Of a DNA stretch of 64,000 nt, positions 8,424 through 21,218 are shown in pieces (positions within the stretch are counted from its first letter, which is position 1; each line of letters begins with the position of its first letter). A model generated the notes under the pieces. The model searched no databases and was not told where the DNA came from. It saw only the letters and a list, made by a program, of their open reading frames with translations. Both the position numbers and the translations under genes were made by a program. Origin of the DNA: Gammaproteobacteria bacterium (GTDB lineage: Bacteria; Pseudomonadota; Gammaproteobacteria; Steroidobacterales; XN24); contig JAHEFR010000005.1 in assembly GCA_024640085.1 (NCBI GenBank), positions 1 to 64,000 of the forward strand, in the 5' to 3' direction.

Positions 8424-11400
8424 TTACATGTTTCTGCGGTACTGACCGCCGACTTCGTACAAGGCGTGGGTAATGTCGCCCAGGGAACAGACTTTAACGG
8501 CTTCCATCAGCTCAGCAAAGATGTTGCTCTGTCGCGCGGCCACCTCCCGCAACCTGGTCAAGGCCCGACGACCCGCATCGGCATGCAGTTCGCGATAGGC
8601 CGCGATGGCATCCACCTGGGAATCCTTTTCCTCGTCGGTCGACCGTATCAGCTCTGATTCCGCCGCCTGCTCGCGCCGGGGGTGGTCAGAGAGGAAGGTG
8701 TTGACGCCGACGATGGGGAGGCTCCCGTCATGCTTGCGGGATTCGTAGTAAAGACTCTCCTCCTGAATCTTGCCCCGCTGGTACATGGTCTCCATGGCCC
8801 CGAGAACCCCGCCCCGCTCCGAAATCCGCTCGAACTCCCGGTAGACGGCCTCCTCCACGAGTTCTGTGAGGTGCTCCACCAGGAAAGACCCCTGCCAGGG
8901 ATTCTGGTTTTTATTCAGCCCCAGTTCCTGATTGATGATCATCTGGATCGCCACCGCACGCCGGACCGATTCCTCGGTAGGCGTCGTGATGGCCTCGTCA
9001 TAAGCATTGGTGTGGAGGCTGTTGCAGTTGTCCAGCAACGCATACAGGGCCTGCAGTGTGGTCCGGATGTCGTTGAACTGGATCTCCTGGGCATGCAGGC
9101 TTCGGCCCGAGGTCTGGATGTGGTATTTGAGCATCTGGCTCCGCGGGCCGGCGCCGTACAGGCGCCGCATCGCCCGGGCCCAGATGCGCCGCGCAACCCG
9201 GCCGATCACGACGTACTCCGGATCCATACCGTTGGAAAAAAAGAAGCTCAGATTCGGTGCGAAGTCGTCGATCTGCATGCCGCGGCCGAGATAGTACTCG
9301 ACCAGCGTCAGCCCGTTGGCGAGAGTGAAGGCGAGCTGGCTGACGGGATTGGCGCCCGCTTCGGCGATGTGGTACCCGGAGATCGAGACGCTGTAGAAAT
9401 TCCGGACCCTCTGGTCGATGAAGAAATCCTGGACGTCGCCCATCATCCTCAAGGCGAACTCTGTCGAAAATATACAGGTGTTCTGGGCCTGGTCTTCCTT
9501 GAAGATGTCGGCCTGGACGGTGCCGCGGACCTGTGCCAGGGTCTCGGCCCGGATCCGGCCATAGGTCTCATCATCCACCACCATGTCCCCGCTCACGCCG
9601 AGCAGGCCAAGGCCGCTGCCGTCGTGGCCAGGCGGCAGGTCGCCCCGATAGGTGGGCCGTGGCCGGTTGCCGAATATCCCCTCGAGCTTCTTCTCGGTCG
9701 CCGCCCAGTCGCCGGTTTCCCTGAGGTGCCGCTCGACCTGCTGGTCCACTGCCGCGTTCATGAACATGGCCAGGATCATCGGCGCGGGGCCGTTGATGGT
9801 CATGGAAACGGATGTCGTCGGAGAACAGAGATCGAAGCCGGAGTAAAGCCGCTTCATATCGTCCAGGCTGGCGATGGAGACGCCGGAATTGCCGATCCGG
9901 CCGTAGATATCCGGTCGTGGGTCTGGATCCTCGCCATACAGCGTGACCGAGTCGAAGGCGGTCGACAGGCGGGTGGCCGGATGCCCGGCAGACAGGTAAT
10001 GGAACCGCCGGTTGGTCCGCTCCGCCGTGCCTTCGCCGGCGAACATTCGGATGGGATCCTCACGCTCACGCCGGTAGGGATAGACCCCCGCGGTATAGGG
10101 GTAGCCGCCCGGCATATTCTCCTTGAGCAGGAACTCCAGCAATTCACCCCAGTCGCGGTAGTCGGGTGCCGCGATCTTGGGGATACGCAGATGGCTCAGG
10201 GACTCGGCGAAATTCTCGCCCATGACCTCCCGGTCCCGCACCCGGTATGAGTACCTGTCTGCACGGATCGACTCGAGTCGGCCCGGCCAATTCCTGAGGA
10301 GAGCGACGCTGTCCGGATCGAGCTCGGCCAAGGCTTCGTTGTACCGCCGGCGCAAGGCCCTCAGGGTGTTGTCCCCGGATCCGAGATCCTCATCGGGATA
10401 AGGCTCCAGCGGTGCCGGCGTCTCTTCCCCGATCTCCCGGAGGGCCCGGTAACAGGCGTGGGCCCGGGCGGCGATTCCAGCCTGGACCGTCGCCTCCCGG
10501 TTGGCGCTGCGGCCGTCCTCGGCGATCTCCGCCAGGTAACGGACGCGATGGGCCGGGATCAGGGCCCGCTGTCCGTCACCAGGTTCGGGCAGCGACGCCT
10601 GGCCGGACCAGGCTGCCTCCAGATCCGGCATCTTCGCCACCATGGCATCGCAGAGCGCGCGGAACAGTCGATTGACCCCCGGGTCGTTGAAGCGACTGGC
10701 GATGGTAGGGAACACGGGTACGTCAGCGTCCGGGGTGGAGAAGGCGTGCCGGTTGCGTTTCCATTGCTTGCGGACATCCCGGAGAGCATCCTCGGCGCCG
10801 CGCTTCTCGAACTTGTTGAGGGCCACCAGGTCGGCGAAGTCCAGCATGTCGATCTTCTCGAGCTGGCTGGCGGCGCCATAATCGCTGGTCATGACATACA
10901 AGGCGACGTCCACCAGATCCACGATCTCCGTATCGCTCTGACCGATACCCGCGGTCTCGACGATCACCAGATCGAAGCCCACGCTCTTGAGAAAGGAGAT
11001 GCTGTCCTTCAGGACGGCACTGGTAGCGAGATGCTGGCGACGGGTGGCCATGGAGCGCATGAAAACGCGGTCGTCCGAGAGGCTGTTCATGCGGATGCGA
11101 TCGCCCAGAAGGGCGCCGCCGGAGCGACGGCGGGTGGGATCTACAGCCAGAACGGCGATGCGCCGGTCCGGGAACGCGCGCAGGTACCGGTTGAGCAACT
11201 CGTCGGTCAGGCTGCTCTTGCCCGCCCCACCCGTTCCGGTGATGCCTATCACCGGCACCCGTCGCTCGGTATCCGCCCACCTCCGTCTGAGGGCCTCGAT
11301 CCTCTCAGGCTCGTCGACCGATTCCTCCAGCAGCGTCAGCGCCTGGCCGATCCGGCGGTTGTCCCCCGCTTCCACCGGTCCGGGCTCGAATTCGGGGTGC

Positions 11401-11861
11401 GGCCATGCGCGGACCCGGCGGAACACGTCCTCGGTCATCCCCTGGAGGCCCAGAGACATACCCTCGTCGGCATCGTAGATCTTCTCCACGCCGTGGCCTT
11501 CGAGCGCCTCGATCTCGTCGGGGGAGATGGTCCCGCCGCCGCCCACGACGATCCGGATATGCTCGGCTCCGGCTTGCCGCAGCATGTCCGACATGTATCT
11601 GAAATACTCGTTGTGGCCGCCCTGGTACGAGCTGCAGGCAATGGCGTCGGCATCCTCCTGCAACGCTGCACGGACGATGTCCGCCACGCCGCGGTTGTGA
11701 CCGAGGTGGATAACTTCCGCGCCATTTCCCTGGAGCAGTCGGCGCACGATATTGATGGCCGCATCGTGGCCGTCGAACAGGGACGCGGCCGTGATGAACC
11801 GCAGCGGCGATTCGCTGCGGCCGCTGCCCGGCAATCTGGCGTCGTGTGCGGCGGTACTCAT
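8424..11861 (-). CDS. icmF: Fused isobutyryl-CoA mutase IcmF (B12-dependent)
   Basis: Adenosylcobalamin enzyme interconverting isobutyryl-CoA and n-butyryl-CoA, linking valine breakdown to straight-chain oxidation. Start chosen at the ATG at 11859-11861 (1145 residues); a longer frame to 11972 adds an unrelated tail. Three fused parts: a B12-binding domain (about 20-150) with the DXH signature in [11 protein letters not shown]; a G-protein chaperone domain (about 200-430) with P-loop GTGGAGKSS and switch [10 protein letters not shown]; and a mutase TIM-barrel (about 560-1145) with [19 protein letters not shown]. The fusion order B12-GTPase-mutase defines IcmF and rules out methylmalonyl-CoA mutase. 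The G4 motif reads NKFE (residues 349-352) where most GTPases have NKXD. Substrates such as pivalyl-CoA remain possible. It is divergent from the leucine operon. Confidence 0.9.
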   Translation of the reverse strand: MSTAAHDARLPGSGRSESPLRFITAASLFDGHDAAINIVRRLLQGNGAEVIHLGHNRGVADIVRAALQEDADAIACSSYQGGHNEYFRYMSDMLRQAGAEHIRIVVGGGGTISPDEIEALEGHGVEKIYDADEGMSLGLQGMTEDVFRRVRAWPHPEFEPGPVEAGDNRRIGQALTLLEESVDEPERIEALRRRWADTERRVPVIGITGTGGAGKSSLTDELLNRYLRAFPDRRIAVLAVDPTRRRSGGALLGDRIRMNSLSDDRVFMRSMATRRQHLATSAVLKDSISFLKSVGFDLVIVETAGIGQSDTEIVDLVDVALYVMTSDYGAASQLEKIDMLDFADLVALNKFEKRGAEDALRDVRKQWKRNRHAFSTPDADVPVFPTIASRFNDPGVNRLFRALCDAMVAKMPDLEAAWSGQASLPEPGDGQRALIPAHRVRYLAEIAEDGRSANREATVQAGIAARAHACYRALREIGEETPAPLEPYPDEDLGSGDNTLRALRRRYNEALAELDPDSVALLRNWPGRLESIRADRYSYRVRDREVMGENFAESLSHLRIPKIAAPDYRDWGELLEFLLKENMPGGYPYTAGVYPYRREREDPIRMFAGEGTAERTNRRFHYLSAGHPATRLSTAFDSVTLYGEDPDPRPDIYGRIGNSGVSIASLDDMKRLYSGFDLCSPTTSVSMTINGPAPMILAMFMNAAVDQQVERHLRETGDWAATEKKLEGIFGNRPRPTYRGDLPPGHDGSGLGLLGVSGDMVVDDETYGRIRAETLAQVRGTVQADIFKEDQAQNTCIFSTEFALRMMGDVQDFFIDQRVRNFYSVSISGYHIAEAGANPVSQLAFTLANGLTLVEYYLGRGMQIDDFAPNLSFFFSNGMDPEYVVIGRVARRIWARAMRRLYGAGPRSQMLKYHIQTSGRSLHAQEIQFNDIRTTLQALYALLDNCNSLHTNAYDEAITTPTEESVRRAVAIQMIINQELGLNKNQNPWQGSFLVEHLTELVEEAVYREFERISERGGVLGAMETMYQRGKIQEESLYYESRKHDGSLPIVGVNTFLSDHPRREQAAESELIRSTDEEKDSQVDAIAAYRELHADAGRRALTRLREVAARQSNIFAELMEAVKVCSLGDITHALYEVGGQYRRNM

Positions 11862-12193
11862 CAGGGATGACCTGGATCCGGCCCCGTCATTGAGGGGCGT
11901 AATTATAGCGATATTGCCTTGGGCCACTGCCGCTCGTCTTGCTGCGCCGCAACGAAGGACTGTCTCATGCAAGTTTTACCCGTCCCGACTATAATTCCGC
12001 CCGCCGTCGGGGACGGTGCGCGACAGCTTGCTGCCGATCCGCCGGGGGTCCCGGTCGCTGGGGCTCGTCCGCCTGCCCGATCCCGAACATTGATTCCAGA
12101 GACGCCCGGCGGCGACGCCGCCTGTTGCCGCCGGCCGGGTGAATCGCGACCGTCGTGGCGTCGCCTGCACACGAATTCTGATGGAGGAAATAG
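11862..12193. promoter_or_regulatory. Divergent promoter region between icmF and the leucine operon
   Basis: These 332 bases have no gene. Two perfect -10 hexamers face outwards: TATAAT on the plus strand at 11990-11995 and TATAAT on the minus strand at 11902-11907. Neither has a good -35 hexamer at 16-18 bases, as expected for activator-dependent promoters. Between the plus-strand box and the gene, two overlapping hairpins compete: GGCGGC (12108-12113) with GCCGCC (12117-12122), or CCGGCGGC (12106-12113) with GCCGCCGG (12127-12134). A GGAGGAAAT ribosome-binding site precedes the ATG at 12194. No operator for a known regulator is recognisable. Confidence 0.5.
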
Positions 12194-13315
12194 ATGGAGC
12201 TCTTCGAGACGATGCAGAAGAAGGGGCACGAGCAGGTCGTGTTCTTCCAGCACGAGCCGACTGGCCTCAAGTCGATCGTGGCCATCCACGACACGACGCT
12301 CGGTCCCGCCCTCGGCGGTCTCCGCATGTGGCCCTATCAGAACGAGGAGGAAGCACTGCGTGACGTGCTGAGGCTGTCACGAGGCATGACCTACAAGGCG
12401 GCAGTCTCAGGCCTGAACCTCGGCGGCGGCAAGGCTGTACTGATCGGCGATCCGGAGAAGGACAAGAGCGAGGAATTGTTCCGCGCCTTCGGCCGGTTCA
12501 TCGGCTCCCTCGGCGGACGCTACATCACCGCGGAGGACGTCGGCACGAGCGTCGAGGACATGGACTACATCTACCAGGAGACGGACCGGGTCGTCGGGGT
12601 GCACAGGGTGCACGGCGGCAGCGGAGACCCGTCCCCGTTCACCGCCTATGGCACGTTGCAGGGCATCAAGGCATGCCTGCAGCGCAAATTTGGTTTCGAC
12701 GACCCTGGCCAGTCCAGCTTCGCCATCCAGGGGGTCGGCAGCGTCGGCTACTATCTCACCAAGTACCTCCGCGAGGCGGGCGCCAAGGTATTCGTCTGCG
12801 ACATCAATGCGAGGCGGGTCGAGCGGGCCGTTGCGGAACTCGGCGCCGAGGCGGTGCCCATGGAGCAGATCTACGATACGGACGCACAGGTCTTCGCCCC
12901 CTGTGCCCTCGGAGGCGTCATCAACGAGGATACTGTCCCCAAGCTGAAGTGCGACATCGTCGCGGGCAGCGCCAACAACCAGCTTGAGTCGGAAGAGTGG
13001 GGCACGGCCCTCGAGGAGCGCGGGATCCTGTACGCGCCCGACTACGCCATCAACGCCGGCGGCCTGATGAACGTCGCCATCGAACTGCAGGGCTACGACC
13101 GCGACCGCGCGTACCGCACGGTCAGCACCATTTACAACATCATCGGTACCATCTTCGGGATCGCCGAGCGGGACGGAATCCCGAGCTGGAAGGCAGCCGA
13201 CCGGCTCGCCGAGGAGCGCATCGAGGCCATCTCCAAGGTCCGGCGTTTCTACTCCCAGCGGTTCAAGGATCGTCTGTCGGGCAGACGTCCGCATACGACA
13301 GCGACCATCAGCTGA
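12194..13315 (+). CDS. Leucine (branched-chain amino acid) dehydrogenase
   Basis: NAD-dependent oxidative deamination of leucine, valine or isoleucine to the keto acid, the entry step of this catabolic block. The protein has 373 residues, the usual length. The substrate domain carries the two catalytic lysines K68 (GMTYKAAV) and K80 (GGGKAVL) at the numbering known for leucine dehydrogenase. A Rossmann domain follows ([13 protein letters not shown], then acidic D in VFVCDIN, which favours NAD), then the PCALGGVIN and NYAINAGGL-type motifs. Glu/Leu/Phe/Val dehydrogenases share this fold. The call leucine/BCAA rests on K spacing and on the downstream liu genes. It is the first gene of the operon, with a strong ribosome-binding site. 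Confidence 0.88.
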   Translation: MELFETMQKKGHEQVVFFQHEPTGLKSIVAIHDTTLGPALGGLRMWPYQNEEEALRDVLRLSRGMTYKAAVSGLNLGGGKAVLIGDPEKDKSEELFRAFGRFIGSLGGRYITAEDVGTSVEDMDYIYQETDRVVGVHRVHGGSGDPSPFTAYGTLQGIKACLQRKFGFDDPGQSSFAIQGVGSVGYYLTKYLREAGAKVFVCDINARRVERAVAELGAEAVPMEQIYDTDAQVFAPCALGGVINEDTVPKLKCDIVAGSANNQLESEEWGTALEERGILYAPDYAINAGGLMNVAIELQGYDRDRAYRTVSTIYNIIGTIFGIAERDGIPSWKAADRLAEERIEAISKVRRFYSQRFKDRLSGRRPHTTATIS

Positions 13316-13339
13316 GGACGGGGGCGGGAGCGCCCGTCC
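13316..13339 (+). other. Intercistronic hairpin between leucine dehydrogenase and liuA
   Basis: Immediately after the TGA, GGAC plus GGGCG (13316-13326, two-base bulge at 13320-13321) pairs with CGCCCGTCC (13331-13339) around a GGAG loop. There is no T-run. It could be an attenuating terminator or an mRNA-processing/stability element separating the dehydrogenase from the liu genes. Confidence 0.4.
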
Positions 13340-13377
13340 CGTCAACGCACCGACCCGAATCAACCGGAGGAGTCGCC

Positions 13378-14553
13378 GTGAGCGCCTTTAACACCTCCCT
13401 GAACGAAGACCTGGACATGCTGCGCGATTCGGTTCGCCGTTTCGCCGATTCCGAGATCGCGCCGCGGGCGGCGGAGATCGACCGGGCCAACGAGTTCCCA
13501 CAGGATCTGTGGACGGAGCTCGGCAATATGGGGCTGCTCGGCATCACCGTTCCGGAAGAGTACGGTGGGTCGGGACTGGGCTATCTGGCCCACGTGGTAG
13601 CGATGGAAGAGATTTCCAGAGCATCCGCATCGGTGGGGCTTTCCTATGGGGCCCACAGCAACCTCTGCGTCAATAACGTCTATATCAACGGCACCGAGGA
13701 ACAACGCCGGCGCTACCTGCCCCGGCTTTGCAGCGGCGAGTGGGTAGGGGCACTGGCCATGTCGGAGCCGGGTGCCGGTTCGGACGTGGTTGGCTCGATG
13801 AGCTGCCGGGCGGAAAAGCACGGCGACTCGTGGGTGGCCAACGGCTCCAAGATGTGGATTACAAACGGTCCCGAGGCCTCGCTGGCCCTGACCTACATGC
13901 GGACCGCCCCGCCGGAGGCGGGTTCCCGCTCCATGACCGCGTTCCTGGTGGAGAAGGATTTCCCCGGCTATTCGACCGCGCAGAAGATGGACAAGCTCGG
14001 GATGCGGGGTTCGAACACCTGCGAGCTGGTCTTCGAGGACTGCCGCATCCCCGACGCCAACGTTCTCGGTGAGGTGAACAAGGGCGTGTACTGCCTGATG
14101 CGCGGCCTCGATACGGAGCGCCTGGTCCTGTCCGCAGGCCCTATCGGCATCATGCAGGCCTGTATGGACCTGGTGCTGCCCTATGTCAGGGAACGACGTC
14201 AGTTCGGCCAGCCCATCGGCAGCTTCGGCATCATGCAGGCCAAGCTCGCCGACATGTACACCGCTCTCCAGTCCGCCCGCGCGTTCAGCTATCGCGTGGC
14301 CGAGCAATTCGACCGGGGCGAGCCCACGCGGCAGGACGCGGCCGCCTGTCTGCTGCTGGCATCCCAGTCAGCTGTCCATGTCGCCCTAGAGTCCGTCCAG
14401 AGCCTGGGCGGGAATGGCTACATCAACGAATATGCCGCCGGGAGGCTGCTAAGGGACGCAAAGCTATACGAGATCGGGGCCGGGACCAGCGAGATTCGCA
14501 GGATGCTGATCGGCCGGGAACTGGTGGAGGCGGATACCGCGCCGGGCGGTTGA
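13378..14553 (+). CDS. liuA: Isovaleryl-CoA dehydrogenase LiuA
   Basis: FAD enzyme oxidising isovaleryl-CoA to 3-methylcrotonyl-CoA and passing electrons to ETF. The GTG at 13378 has GGAGG 7 bases upstream and gives 391 residues; a longer open frame to 12997 lies inside the preceding gene. Acyl-CoA dehydrogenase motifs are present ([33 protein letters not shown]). The catalytic glutamate sits at the isovaleryl-type position in [13 protein letters not shown] (E247), and the usual medium-chain position reads [10 protein letters not shown] with glycine, the pattern of isovaleryl-CoA dehydrogenase. Electron acceptors etfBA and ETF-QO are encoded further down the same block. Confidence 0.93.
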   Translation: MSAFNTSLNEDLDMLRDSVRRFADSEIAPRAAEIDRANEFPQDLWTELGNMGLLGITVPEEYGGSGLGYLAHVVAMEEISRASASVGLSYGAHSNLCVNNVYINGTEEQRRRYLPRLCSGEWVGALAMSEPGAGSDVVGSMSCRAEKHGDSWVANGSKMWITNGPEASLALTYMRTAPPEAGSRSMTAFLVEKDFPGYSTAQKMDKLGMRGSNTCELVFEDCRIPDANVLGEVNKGVYCLMRGLDTERLVLSAGPIGIMQACMDLVLPYVRERRQFGQPIGSFGIMQAKLADMYTALQSARAFSYRVAEQFDRGEPTRQDAAACLLLASQSAVHVALESVQSLGGNGYINEYAAGRLLRDAKLYEIGAGTSEIRRMLIGRELVEADTAPGG

Positions 14554-14622
14554 CACGGCCATCTCACCGGACGGCCGACCGCGGCGCCGCGGGCTACACT
14601 CTTCCTCGAGGAGGACAAGACT

Positions 14623-15804
14623 ATGACTGACGCAATTGTCATCGCTGCCGCGAGGCGGACACCGATCGGTGCTTTCCAGGGCGCCCTGGCGCCGGTCAAG
14701 GCGCCGGATCTTGGTGCCACCGCGACGGCCGCCGCCATTCAGGATTCGGGTGTCAAGCCGGAAGAGATTTCCGAGGTGTTCTTCGGCTGCGTGCTCCCTG
14801 CCGGGCTGGGCCAGGCACCTGCGCGCCAGGCGGCGCTGGCCGCCGGAATCCCGTCGTCTGTGGGCTGCACGACCGTCAACAAGGTCTGCGGATCGGGCAT
14901 GAAAGCCGTGATGCTTGCCCACGACATCATCAAGGCCGGGTCCGCCGACATCGTGCTCGCCGGCGGCATGGAATCCATGTCCAACGCCCCCTACCTTCTG
15001 CCGAAGGCGAGGGAAGGCCTCCGGATGGGCCACCAGCAGATCCTCGATCACATGTTCCTCGACGGCCTGCAGAATCCCTATGACAACAACATGATGGGGC
15101 ATTTCGCCGAACAGACCGTGGACCGATACCAGTTCACCCGGGAGGAGCAGGACGCGTTCGCCACCGCGTCGGTGCGCCGCGCCCTCGAGGCGATCCAGAA
15201 GGGAACCTTCGACAAGGAGATCGCGCCGGTCCTGGTCCGCACCCGACGGGGTGAAACACTGGTGGACAAGGACGAGGAGCCATTTCGCTGCGAGATGGAC
15301 AAGATCCCCGAGATGCGGCCCGCTTTCCGCCGCGATGGAGGTACCGTGACCGCGGCCAGTTCCTCGTCCATCTCCGACGGCGCCGCTGCCCTGATCATCA
15401 CGCGCGAGTCCACGGCAGAGGCGAAGGGCCTGGAGCCGCTCGCGCGCATCATCGCCCACAGTGGCTTCGCCCACGCGCCGGAATGGTTCACCACGGCGCC
15501 GGTGTTCGCGATCGAGGCATTGCAGGAGAAGCTCGGCTGGAAGTCGGCGGACGTGGATCTGTACGAAATCAACGAGGCATTCGCGGTGGTCGCCATGGCG
15601 GCTATCAAGGACCTGGGGCTGGATCACGAGAAGGTCAACGTCAACGGCGGCGCCTGCGCCCTGGGTCATCCGATCGGTGCCACGGGGGCACGTCTCCTGG
15701 TGACCCTGGTCCATGCCTTGCGGCACCGGGGGCAGAAACGGGGCATCGCCTCCCTGTGCATCGGTGGCGGGGAAGCCACTGCCGTTGCTGTCGAAGCCCT
15801 GTGA
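14623..15804 (+). CDS. Acetyl-CoA C-acetyltransferase (thiolase)
   Basis: Biosynthetic/degradative thiolase that would split acetoacetyl-CoA into two acetyl-CoA. It has 393 residues, the normal length. All catalytic residues are visible: C89 (VNKVCGSGMKAV), H349 (CALGHPIGATGAR) and C379 (SLCIGGGEATA), with NEAFAVV in between. In this operon it makes the last step of leucine breakdown, after acetoacetate has been activated by the synthetase at 29069-31018; it could also serve isoleucine (2-methylacetoacetyl-CoA). A perfect 14-base palindrome (14579-14592) and GAGGAGG ribosome-binding site lie just upstream. Confidence 0.9.
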   Translation: MTDAIVIAAARRTPIGAFQGALAPVKAPDLGATATAAAIQDSGVKPEEISEVFFGCVLPAGLGQAPARQAALAAGIPSSVGCTTVNKVCGSGMKAVMLAHDIIKAGSADIVLAGGMESMSNAPYLLPKAREGLRMGHQQILDHMFLDGLQNPYDNNMMGHFAEQTVDRYQFTREEQDAFATASVRRALEAIQKGTFDKEIAPVLVRTRRGETLVDKDEEPFRCEMDKIPEMRPAFRRDGGTVTAASSSSISDGAAALIITRESTAEAKGLEPLARIIAHSGFAHAPEWFTTAPVFAIEALQEKLGWKSADVDLYEINEAFAVVAMAAIKDLGLDHEKVNVNGGACALGHPIGATGARLLVTLVHALRHRGQKRGIASLCIGGGEATAVAVEAL

Positions 15805-15818
15805 GGCGAGTCTGAGCG

Positions 15819-17429
15819 ATGCCCCGGATCCGTACCAAGATCGATGTCCATGGCGACGAGTTCCAGGCCAACGCGGAACACATGAGGAGTCTCGTGGCCG
15901 ATCTGCGTCAGCGGGTCGGCGAGGCTGCCCGGGGCGGCAGCGAACGGGCCCGGGAGAAACACACCGAGCGCGGCAAGTTGCTGCCCCGGGACCGGATCGA
16001 CGCCCTGCTCGACGAGGGCAGTCCCTTCCTCGAGTTGTCCTCCCTGGCGGCCTATGGTCTGTACGGCGAGGCCGCCCCGTGCGCGGGCCTGATCACGGGT
16101 ATCGGCCGGGTGCGGGGCATCGAGGCCATGCTTGTGGTCAACGACGCCACCGTCAAGGGCGGGACCTACTTCCCCATGACGGTAAAGAAACACCTGCGGG
16201 CACAGCAGATCGCCCTGGAGAATCACCTCCCCTGCATCTATTTGGTCGACTCGGGCGGAGCCTTCCTGCCCATGCAGGACGAGGTGTTTCCCGATCGGGA
16301 TCACTTCGGCAGGATCTTCTACAACCAGGCCCGTCTGTCGGCAGCCGGCATCCCGCAGATCGCCATCGTAATGGGATCGTGCACCGCCGGCGGCGCCTAC
16401 GTCCCGGCCATGTGTGACGAAGCCATCATCGTCCGCGAACAAGGCACGATCTTCCTCGGCGGACCGCCGCTGGTGAAGGCCGCGACAGGGGAGATCGTGG
16501 ATGCGGAATCCCTTGGCGGCGGCGACGTCCACAGCCGGACATCCGGGGTGACCGACCACCTGGCGAACGACGACGCCCACGCGCTGGCCATGGCGAGAGA
16601 CATCGTCGGCTCACTGAATCACCGCAAGTTCGGGACCGACGGCGTGGCGGAACCGGTTGAACCGGCCTTCGACGCCTCCGAGATCTACGGCATCCTGCCG
16701 CGGGAGATCCGCTACCCCTACGACGTGAGGGAAGTGATCGCCAGGCTGGTCGATGGGTCGGAATTCAACGAGTTCAAGCCACTCTACGGCAAGACACTGG
16801 TCTGCGGATTTGCCCGCCTCCTCGGCTACCCGGTGGGTATCATCGCCAACCATGGCATCCTCTTCTCCGAGTCGGCGTTGAAGGGCGCCCATTTCGTCCA
16901 GCTATGCAACCGCAGGCGAGTGCCATTGCTGTTCCTGCAGAACATCACCGGATTCATGGTCGGCAGGAAATATGAGAACGCGGGCATCGCCAAGGACGGC
17001 GCCAAGATGGTCAACGCCGTGGCGACCTGTACGGTCCCCAAGTACACGGTGATCATCGGCGGCTCGTTCGGCGCCGGGAACTACGCCATGTGCGGGCGGG
17101 CCTATGGCGCTCGCATGCTCTGGACCTGGCCCAACGCGAGAATCTCCGTCATGGGCGGAGAGCAGGCCGCGTCCGTGCTGGCGACAGTGCGCCAGGACAG
17201 CATGACGGCAAAGGGACAGGACTGGCCGGAAGCCGATCGTCAGGTATTCGAGGACGAGATCCGGGGACAGTACGATTCCCAGGGGCACCCGTACTACGCC
17301 AGCGCAAGGCTTTGGGACGACGGCGTCATCGATCCGGTGGATACCCGCCGTGTCCTGGGACTGGCGATCTCGGCCTCCCTCAATGCCCCGCCGGCGGCAG
17401 AAGGACCGTACGGCATATTCAGGATGTAG
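15819..17429 (+). CDS. liuB: Methylcrotonyl-CoA carboxylase, carboxyltransferase (beta) subunit
   Basis: Transfers the carboxyl group from biotin to 3-methylcrotonyl-CoA, giving 3-methylglutaconyl-CoA. The 536-residue length equals that of known MCC beta subunits. It has the two crotonase-like carboxyltransferase halves, with [19 protein letters not shown] and [14 protein letters not shown] in the N-terminal half and [11 protein letters not shown] and [16 protein letters not shown] in the C-terminal half. These stretches are characteristic of MCC rather than propionyl-CoA carboxylase. It is separated from its biotin subunit liuD by liuC, the usual liuABCDE order. Confidence 0.94.
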   Translation: MPRIRTKIDVHGDEFQANAEHMRSLVADLRQRVGEAARGGSERAREKHTERGKLLPRDRIDALLDEGSPFLELSSLAAYGLYGEAAPCAGLITGIGRVRGIEAMLVVNDATVKGGTYFPMTVKKHLRAQQIALENHLPCIYLVDSGGAFLPMQDEVFPDRDHFGRIFYNQARLSAAGIPQIAIVMGSCTAGGAYVPAMCDEAIIVREQGTIFLGGPPLVKAATGEIVDAESLGGGDVHSRTSGVTDHLANDDAHALAMARDIVGSLNHRKFGTDGVAEPVEPAFDASEIYGILPREIRYPYDVREVIARLVDGSEFNEFKPLYGKTLVCGFARLLGYPVGIIANHGILFSESALKGAHFVQLCNRRRVPLLFLQNITGFMVGRKYENAGIAKDGAKMVNAVATCTVPKYTVIIGGSFGAGNYAMCGRAYGARMLWTWPNARISVMGGEQAASVLATVRQDSMTAKGQDWPEADRQVFEDEIRGQYDSQGHPYYASARLWDDGVIDPVDTRRVLGLAISASLNAPPAAEGPYGIFRM

Positions 17430-17459
17430 GGGCCGCGCAGGCCCGGGACGGAACGATCA

Positions 17460-18256
17460 ATGGCCGAAACTGTGTTGCTGGATGTGGACGGCGACGGCAT
17501 CGCCAGGTTGACCCTGAACCGGCCGGAGGTCCACAACGCATTCGACAACCACCTGATCGCGAAACTGACAGGTCTGCTGACGGACCTCCAGGCGAGGCGC
17601 GACGTGCGCGTGGTCATACTGACCGGCGCCGGAACGTCGTTCTCCAGCGGCGCCGACATCGCCTGGATGAGGTCGATGGCGGATTACAGCGAGGACCGCA
17701 ACTACGAGGACGCGCTGCAGCTTGCAGAACTCATGGCCACCCTGAACAACCTGACAAGTCCCACAGTCGCCCGGATCAACGGGCACGTTTTTGGCGGCGG
17801 CGTCGGGCTGGTCGCTTGCTGCGATATCGCAGTAGCCTCCGCGGACGTCCGGTTCTCCCTGAGTGAGGTCCGCCTGGGGCTGGTGCCGGCCGTCATCTCC
17901 CCTTACGTCATCGGCGCCATCGGCGCCCGACACGCACGGAGATTTTTCCAGACCGGCGAGGCCATGTCGGCCAGGAAAGCCCGCCGCATCAGCCTGATCC
18001 ACGAGGTCGCCAGAGCGGGCAAGCTCGACTCGGCGGTGGACCACCAGGTCGAGATGCTGCTCAAGGGCGGACCGAACGCTCAGCGGGAGAGCAAGGAATT
18101 GGTGCACATGGTGACCGGGCACTCGGTCACCGCCGACCTGGCCCTGAAGATGCGGACCGCCGAGATCATCGCCCAGATGAGGGTCTCGGACGAGGGGCAG
18201 GAAGGTCTGAAGGCGTTCCTGGAGAAGCGCCCGCCCGGTTGGTGTAAAGACGACTG

Positions 18257-18257
<1 letters not shown>
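17460..18257 (+). CDS. liuC: Methylglutaconyl-CoA hydratase LiuC
   Basis: Crotonase-fold hydratase converting 3-methylglutaconyl-CoA to 3-hydroxy-3-methylglutaryl-CoA. It has 265 residues. The oxyanion-hole motifs are FSSGADIAWMRSM and INGHVFGGGVGLVACCD, and the sequence SEVRLGLVPAVISPYVIGAIG is typical of the LiuC group of the enoyl-CoA hydratase family. The C-terminus (GQEGLKAFLEKRPPGW) is also family-like. Its TGA overlaps the liuD ATG by one base (TGATG), implying coupled translation. The position between the two carboxylase subunit genes supports the specific assignment. Confidence 0.92.
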
Positions 18258-20253
<1,996 letters not shown>

Positions 20254-20257
<4 letters not shown>

Positions 20258-21174
20258 CCGGGACCCCGACACGCGTACGGATCGTCGAGGTCGGGCCCCG
20301 TGATGGCCTGCAGAACGAGAGACGGCCTGTCCCTACGGCCGCGAAGATCGAACTCATCGAGCGTCTCGCCGAAGCGGGACTGCCTGTGGTGGAGGCGACC
20401 AGCTTCGTCAGTCCCCGGTGGGTCCCCCAACTGGCGGATGCGGAAGACGTGCTCAGCGGCCTCAATCGCCGGGCCGGTACGGCGTACCCCGTACTGGTAC
20501 CGAATCTGGCCGGGCTGGAGCGCGCCATCGCAGCCGGCGCCCGCGAGGTGGCGGTCTTCACAGCCGCCTCCGAGACCTTCAATCGCAAGAACATCAATGC
20601 GGGCATCGACGAATCCTTCGACCGCATCCGGGCAGTGAACGACCGTGCCGGGAGCGTCGACCTGCCGGTTCGCGGCTACGTCTCCTGCGTCCTCGGCTGT
20701 CCTTACGAAGGAGACGTGGATGCCGACGCGGTGGTGCGCGTGGCTGAGAGACTGATCGAGGCGGGCTGTTACGAAATCTCCCTCGGAGACACCATCGGTG
20801 CCGGGACACCCACGCGGGCACGCAACCTGGTGCAGGCCGTGGGCGCCAGCATCGGCCTGACAAAGCTTGCTGTGCACTTCCACGATACCCGCGGCCAGGC
20901 CCTGGCCAACGTCTTTGCCTGCCTGGAAGCCGGTGTCGCCACAGTCGATGCCTCCGTGTCCGGACTGGGCGGCTGTCCCTATGCCCGTGGGGCGACCGGC
21001 AACCTGGCGACGGAGGACCTGGTCTACATGCTCCACGGGATGGGCGTGGAGACGGGGGTGGATCTGGACGCACTGGTGGACGCCGGTCTGTTCATCAGCC
21101 GTCTGCTGGGCCGACGCCCGGCAAGCCGGCTCGGCCAGATTGCCGCTCTCCGGGCGGAAGAATCCGACACCTGA
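20254..21174 (+). CDS. liuE: Hydroxymethylglutaryl-CoA lyase LiuE
   Basis: Cleaves HMG-CoA into acetyl-CoA and acetoacetate. It has 306 residues from a GTG that overlaps the liuD stop. Motifs are those of HMG-CoA lyase: VEVGPRDGLQNE at the N-terminus (with the catalytic arginine), VSCVLGCPYEGDVD, the metal-binding HFHDTRGQALAN, and the signature with catalytic cysteine in SGLGGCPYARGATGN. The product acetoacetate is the substrate of the acetoacetyl-CoA synthetase at 29069, which makes the block self-sufficient for this branch. Confidence 0.94.
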
Positions 21175-21218
21175 GCGAGGGCCTGGACGGCTCCGCCAAG
21201 AATCAACGGGAGAAGAAA

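Noticed and set aside
8682-10250. 522-codon plus-strand frame inside icmF
   Set aside because: Mirror frame of the mutase domain; composition is that of reverse-complemented coding DNA.
12997-13377. Upstream extension of isovaleryl-CoA dehydrogenase by 127 codons
   Set aside because: It runs out of frame through the leucine dehydrogenase gene; the GTG at 13378 has GGAGG at the right distance and gives the family's length.
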